A stretch of 64,000 nt of DNA from Entonaema liquescens. Lineage: Eukaryota > Ascomycota > Sordariomycetes > Xylariales > Xylariaceae. Below, in pieces: positions 59,232-64,000 of the stretch. Under the pieces are notes generated by a model that made no database searches, was not told the DNA's origin, and saw only the letters and a list, made by a program, of their open reading frames with translations. A program made the translations under genes and the position numbers. The stretch lies in assembly GCA_902805475.1 (NCBI GenBank), contig CADCSX010000023.1, forward strand, positions 3,720,001 to 3,784,000, given 5' to 3'. Each line of letters opens with the position of its first letter. Within the stretch, counting starts at the first letter, position 1.

Positions 59232-61331
59232 CTATCCAGCCTCCTTAACCAAAGCCCAACACTTCCGCATCCCCGTTCCCATCGACTCAGCGTCGATAGC
59301 CTCAACATCACTCCACCGGCTGCGTACTCCGTCACGTTCACCAGGTTCAACTTCGCTATTACCCTCGCCCTCGCCCTCGCCCTCGCCCTCGTCCTCGCCC
59401 TCGAGCTCAAACAGATGAACATGCATCGTCAACTTCAGATGCGAAAAGAGCCATGGCACAGACCCTAGTTCACCCATATACTTCACCACCACCTCCCCCT
59501 TTCCTATTCTTTTCCCATTCTCTTTTCTCTTCCCATTCTCTTTTCTCTTCCCATTCTCTTTCTCTTCCCATTCTCTTCCTGCACACTAACCAATCCCTCA
59601 CAAACTTCTCTGCATCCCCTTCCTAGTCTTCACCGTCGCTGCTTGCGGTTCCTCCAGCACATAACTCGGCAGCTCCCACAACCCCGCCAGGAGCCCCCTT
59701 TCCGGCCTCCTGCGAATCAAGTACTTGCCGTCGCCGCGGCGTCGGACGGCGCAGACTAGAGTTTCCTCCTCGCGCACGGCCTTCTTGACCGTCTTGACCG
59801 GGAACTTCCTCGCGTGGCTCACGACTGCTTCTACCGCGGCGCTGCTGAGAGCTGGCGTGGGGTTGGATGATGATGATATCTTTGCTTTGGACGTGATTTG
59901 TGTGAATGCGAACGATCGCAACGTCGTCTGTGTTCGAGACTTGGGTTTCTGCTGTCTGGGTGTTTCCTCCGTATTTGCGACTTGCTCATCGTCGTCTTCG
60001 TCCGCGTATTCTTCAAACGGCTTGCAGAGAGTGCACGCGTCCTCGATATCCAGAGGGGCGCTACTCGACGTCGTAGATTTAGGTTTAGACACCAGACCTC
60101 GTTTGGCCGCTATCTGAACGCCCTCTTCGTAGGCGCGACAACTCGACGTGATGGGACAGACCGCGCAATTCGGCTTCGGCGTGCACACTGTGCTCCCAAG
60201 CTCCATCAACGCCTGTCCCCAGCGTCCAGGCCTACTACTCGGCCGCGGCTCTTTCTCCTCCTCATCACCATCTCCCTCCTCTTCCCCAGTAGCAATATCA
60301 GAATCCTCACCATCCCCATCTCCCGCCACAGCTTTAACCAGACTATCCGCCGCCGCCCACAACACATCCACAACCGCCTTATCCCCTTTAACATCCCCCA
60401 ACACCCCCATCTGCCGACTCAGCACCCTCAGCACATTCCCATCCACCATCGGCGCCGCCCTCCCAAACACAATCGCCGCTATCGCCCCCGCCGTATACCT
60501 GCCCACGCCCGGCACCCTCGCAACCAACTCCCCAACCTCCGCCGGCAACAGCCCATCCATGTGTGCGTCCCCACACACCATCCCCGCTGCATCGTGGATC
60601 CTCGTCGCGCGACTGTAATACCCGAGCCCCCGCCACTGCGCGAGCACTTCCTCCCGCTTTGCGCCCGCTAGCTCCCGCATCGTGGGCCACCGCTCCGTCC
60701 AGCGGTTCCAGTAGTCGATGGCCGTCGCGACGCGCGTCTGCTGCAGCATGATCTCGCTGATCCAGACCTCGTACGCGCGGCGCTCGACGTCCGCGCGGGG
60801 GATGGTCGACGGGTCGATCCACGGCTTGCGCCAGGGCATCGAGCGGGCGGAGGTCACGCCGTCGAACCAGGTGAGGAGAGAGGCGCGGGCTGGGCGGTTG
60901 TCTAGGAGGAAGGGGCGGTGGTAGGATAGGCCATGGGAACGAGTGGGGAGGTTGATGATGATATCACTACTATCACTATTACTGCTATCCCTTGTTGAGG
61001 AGTCGTTTACAGCGGCGGATGTATTTCGTCTACCGAAAAGCCGCGCGTGGAGTTGGGCGGTGGCATCTCCGTTCTTTTTACCAGAACGTGCTGTTACTTT
61101 TTGCCTCTTGACACGCGGTGCTTCTGCTGGATTATCTTGCTCGGCGTATTCTTCGTCGCTCTGTAGCTGAGCAGCCCTCTTCCTCACCCTGGTTTTTGGG
61201 GGAGGAATGCTAGTTTGAAGATCCTCTTCATTTTTGATAACAGATAACGGTTCTGATGCATTAGCCTCATCTGCCAATGTCGATACCGACTGTCGTTTAC
61301 CTCGTAATGAGCGCCGCATAATGTGTAGCAT
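59232..61331 (-). CDS. Adenine DNA glycosylase MutY/MUTYH
   Basis: Base-excision repair enzyme that removes A opposite 8-oxoG. The start is 61331 or, four codons later, MRRSLRGKRQ (61319). A basic, disordered N-terminus precedes the catalytic domain: PWRKPWIDPS, YEVWISEIMLQQTRVATAI (catalytic Glu), WRGLGYYSRATRIHDAA, hairpin-helix-hairpin VPGVGRYTAGAIAAI, and MVDGNVLRVLSR (catalytic Asp). An acidic insert (GDGDGEDSD...EEEKE) then leads to GRWGQALMELGSTVCTPKPN and the Fe-S cluster C-x5-C-x2-C-x5-C. The C-terminal NUDIX-like domain begins VCAVRRRGDGKYLIRRRPER and GLWELPSYVLEE. It continues near 59490 as VVVKYMGELGSVPWLFSHLK and ends AGxx at 59232 after a Gly/Glu repeat. The join between 59630 and 59500 is unclear: a 102-bp purine-rich intron (donor GTTTGT) keeps phase, but the bypassed frame also looks coding. 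Confidence 0.88.
59335..59420. repeat. Hexanucleotide repeat in the MutY C-terminus
   Basis: CTCGCC repeated about eight times on the plus strand around 59366-59403, giving a Gly-Glu (GEGEGE) tract in the glycosylase reading frame. Confidence 0.7.
59515..59575. repeat. TTCCCATTCTCTTTTCTC tandem repeat
   Basis: Three to four copies of an 18-bp pyrimidine-rich unit at the unresolved MutY exon junction, encoding a REWEEK-type repeat if translated on the minus strand. Confidence 0.7.
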
Positions 61332-61681
61332 GTAATTATTTTAATTGAATAAAATAAAGTCGCGACGCGTTGGATATACAATCGCGTTATCACGTGATAT
61401 CACATATCATATATCAATTCAAGGGGGCTTAAGGCAATGACGTATCCTGTTCTATATCGAGTAACAAGTAACATGTACTGTTGTGCCTATGTCTTAAATA
61501 TTCGCTCCTATCTTCAAATACTTTATTCCTCTACATTTCCTACCACAACTTATATTTTCCACTCACATAATTGTATCCATTGATTCGGGCACATGCGCTT
61601 CTATTATGAGTGACTGGCTCATGGTAAGCGTCCCCTTATATTTTCCACCTTGCTGGCGTTGGATATTCATCTTCACAAATA
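61332..61681. other. Intergenic between MutY start and RasGAP 3' end
   Basis: 350 bp with nothing recognised beyond MutY promoter sequence. Confidence 0.55.
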
Positions 61682-64000
61682 CTATACTTCTGGTGGCTAT
61701 TTTTTTTAGATGATAATAAGCTAATTTGATATATCAGCGATTCATTCTTTATAATCTTCTCACCCTAATGTAGGAGACGTGACTTACCTCGATCAACTTC
61801 TCAGTTAAGATAGAGCACTGCTTGTCCGGATCTTGAGCGTAAGTAAAGGAACTCGAGCGATATAGCCCTTCGAATCCCATATCCTCTAAGATTTCACTCA
61901 ATACACCAGCGCTTTCTAGTGCGCTTGTAAACTTCGGGTTAGAGGATAATGTTTGAAGTAGAGCGTGCGCTGCTCCAAGTGTCGAAGAACTCTGGCCGTG
62001 TAGTAACACCTCATCCAAAAATGACGCAATAGTAGGACATCTATTTTATATGTTAGCAGCCTGCAACATCGCATACCGCTAGTTAAACTTACAGATGTAG
62101 TACGACGGTAGGTCTTCCGGATGCGAGGTTGTTAAGCCATTCTAGAGTATGAGTCTGTATTGCCTCGTCTAGAATCTGGAAATCGACTAACTCGATAGCC
62201 GTGCTCAGTAGCAGATCCTTGTCCTTTACGCTGTCCAATTCACGCAGGCTGCGAGTTGGCCCCAAGTTAGCAACGTTTAATGCGTTAATACCCACCGACC
62301 AGAGGCATTCCATCAAATCCTCAGGGGTAATCGCCCGGGCGTGGATGAGAGCAAGATATGGTGACGTGTAAAATTCGGTTGTAAAGGTCTTCGATGAATC
62401 CTCGGAGCTGCCTGTTGTCATCTGAAGGAAAGTCGAAAGGACTCGGAGCGCTGTGGTTCTGGTGACGGGGTCTGTAAGTCCTCGCGCAAGACAGGCACAG
62501 ACTGCGAAATGAAATGTGTCCGCCGTAAAATGTATTCCATACGCTTCATCCAGGGGTATCGCCGCTTCTTCCAACGACACTCGGCCCTGCAAGAGATATT
62601 GTGCCATTTTGTTGTCCCTTAGCTCACTTGTTGTCCCAATGTTTGCCATAACGGCTTCTAGGAACAAGGCAGTGCAGTTGAACAGACTGGCAGGTACAAG
62701 GCGGACGAGTGACATTGCCAACCAGAATAGTTGAGGTCCATATCGAGACGCTGCGGTGAGCTTAGCAATCATCTTGGATAATGATGTAACTATGGCAACG
62801 AGCATATCGCTGCCATTGTCTTCACCAAAACGGCCGACACTGTTGCGGAGTGCTACGAGAACTTGGTAGAGCAGATCATCGTCGACCTCTTCGCGAGCCA
62901 AGCATCCCATTACAGTGAATGCGCGGGGTTGAATTGCTGGGTTATTCTGAAAGGCAGTACTCGCTACCAGACTCATCCATCTTGACCGCCAAGCATTAGC
63001 CATATCGACGGACGGCGCTGCAACGGAGCACGTCTCAAATAGCAAAGTAGCGAGGTTCTCTGTAACTGAAAGTGTCGGCCCAACCTCATGAGACGTCGAG
63101 ATAGAGGCTCCATCCCTAGTCAAGACCAAGGGAACAGAGAGGCTATCATTTCTTGGCTCGGACAAGATTTCAAGGGTGCTGCGGAGCTTCGATAGTTTCG
63201 TATCTTCTAGTTGAAACGAAGTGCAAGCTGCATGAATCGAGTTAATTAGTAATCGGTGGACTAGCGCTCGAATATCGTGAGGGCCCGTGTTTGAGAGCAT
63301 AGTAACTACATGGAATATCTCAGGTAGATAGAGCTGCGATTGGACACCGCAGTCGAAGGAGAGGGAGAGACAAAACTGGAGTAGGATGCAAAGCTCATTC
63401 CATACGGAGTTGTCGGGGAGATATTTCGTGGGGCGAAGCGACGATCTGTTCAACGCCTTCCGCAGCCTTGATATTATCTTTCCTCGTAGCGTTATTGTAC
63501 CGATAGCTGTTACTATGGACGTTAAAGCTTGCGTCTGCTCATCGTAAAGCCCCACAGCCAGCGCTGCCTTGACGATTTCATCAAGGAATATGTCTAATAG
63601 GACTTCATCTTTGTAAATAGCCGGCCAAGCTGTATATTCTAAGATTAGGGCCAGTGAAGGCTCCATAACTGTCACATCTATTAACTTGCGGAAGATAGAA
63701 GCGACCTTTTCTTTGGCCTTTTCGCTATCGGTCTCATCCGGTAAGAGTGATGTACGCAGGCTTGGGATCCAAGGCGCCATGTAGGCTAGACTCAGAGGCT
63801 TCTGCTCATCGGAGAAGCTTTCCCATCCGACAAAGAATTCATTTAAGAAATCGCACGTTAGCTGAGGTTCCTCTTGTGCGAGGACTTTGCTGATATTCAC
63901 AATGAATTGAGTCGGGTCAAGGGGAACGGAGACGTCTACACAAAATGATTAGTGGAAACAACGATACAACTTCAAAAAGGGACTCGCCTTTGGTGCACAT
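61682..64000 (-). CDS. Neurofibromin/Ira-type Ras GTPase-activating protein, C-terminal part
   Basis: Negative regulator of Ras-cAMP signalling. Only the C-terminal helical-repeat region lies here; the RasGAP domain and Sec14-PH part are beyond the right edge. Exons on the minus strand: 64000-63988, 63935-62093, 62040-61788 and 61696-61682 (short last exon ending PPEV). Introns 63987-63936 (starts GC, not GT), 62092-62041 and 61787-61697. Family features: DVSVPLDPTQFIVNISKVLA, EPQLTCDFLNEFFVGWESF, WPAIYKDEVLLDIFLDEIV, SQLYLPEIFHVVTMLSNTGP with DIRALVHRLLINSIHAACTS, and ANAWRSRWMSLVASTAFQNN. These match the region after the Sec14 domain in neurofibromin and fungal Ira proteins. All exons visible are open. 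The last-exon assignment is less certain than the rest. Confidence 0.88.

Overview
The window is nuclear DNA from a filamentous ascomycete (Pezizomycotina, most likely Sordariomycetes). This is suggested by short GT-AG introns of about 45-160 bp with CTAAC/CTGAC-like branch sites, typical fungal gene families (highly reducing PKS, HET protein, But2-domain secreted protein, PL1 pectate lyase, DUF829 hydrolase), and an AT-rich block with the look of repeat-induced point mutation (RIP).

Layout. 1-6.1 kb: 5' part of a highly reducing polyketide synthase on the minus strand. 8.2-19.0 kb: a very AT-rich, gene-free block bounded by an inverted repeat of about 105 bp; I read it as one large RIP-destroyed element with nested insertions and two minisatellites. 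20.2-27 kb: membrane-anchored alpha/beta hydrolase, a HET pseudogene, an EthD-domain protein and a But2-like secreted protein. 28.2-32.8 kb: divergent housekeeping pair, Dbp6-type DEAD-box helicase and the GPI-GlcNAc transferase catalytic subunit (PIG-A/Gpi3). 34.1-36.9 kb: an IRG-like GTPase with a long coiled coil, then a GPI-anchored-type secreted protein. 36.9-40.0 kb: gene-poor. 40.0-44.6 kb: a 79-residue, three-exon gene, a pectate lyase, an esterase-like hydrolase and a second EthD-like protein. 45.2-47.2 kb: Has1 DEAD-box helicase. 49.3-52.2 kb: small secreted cysteine-rich protein and a 6-phosphofructo-2-kinase/fructose-2,6-bisphosphatase. 54.6-58.5 kb: secreted aspartic protease and DUF829 hydrolase. 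59.2-64 kb: MutY DNA glycosylase and the C-terminal part of a neurofibromin/Ira-type RasGAP.

Core genes (ribosome biogenesis, GPI anchoring, glycolytic control, base excision repair, Ras control) are interleaved with accessory genes for secondary metabolism, plant-wall breakdown, secreted proteins and self/non-self recognition. The accessory genes lie mainly next to the AT-rich block and in the gene-poor stretches. No operon-like logic is expected; the PKS may belong to a cluster continuing off the left edge.

Quality note. Three otherwise well-conserved reading frames (PKS, IRG-like GTPase, PFK-2/FBPase-2) each break at a place where a short G/C run appears one base short. Because one of them is a core metabolic gene, residual assembly indels are as likely as real mutations. 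The HET gene is different: it has an insertion outside a homopolymer run plus a RIP-type TGG-to-TGA stop, so it looks truly dead. Exon boundaries were read by eye from splice signals, phase and family motifs.
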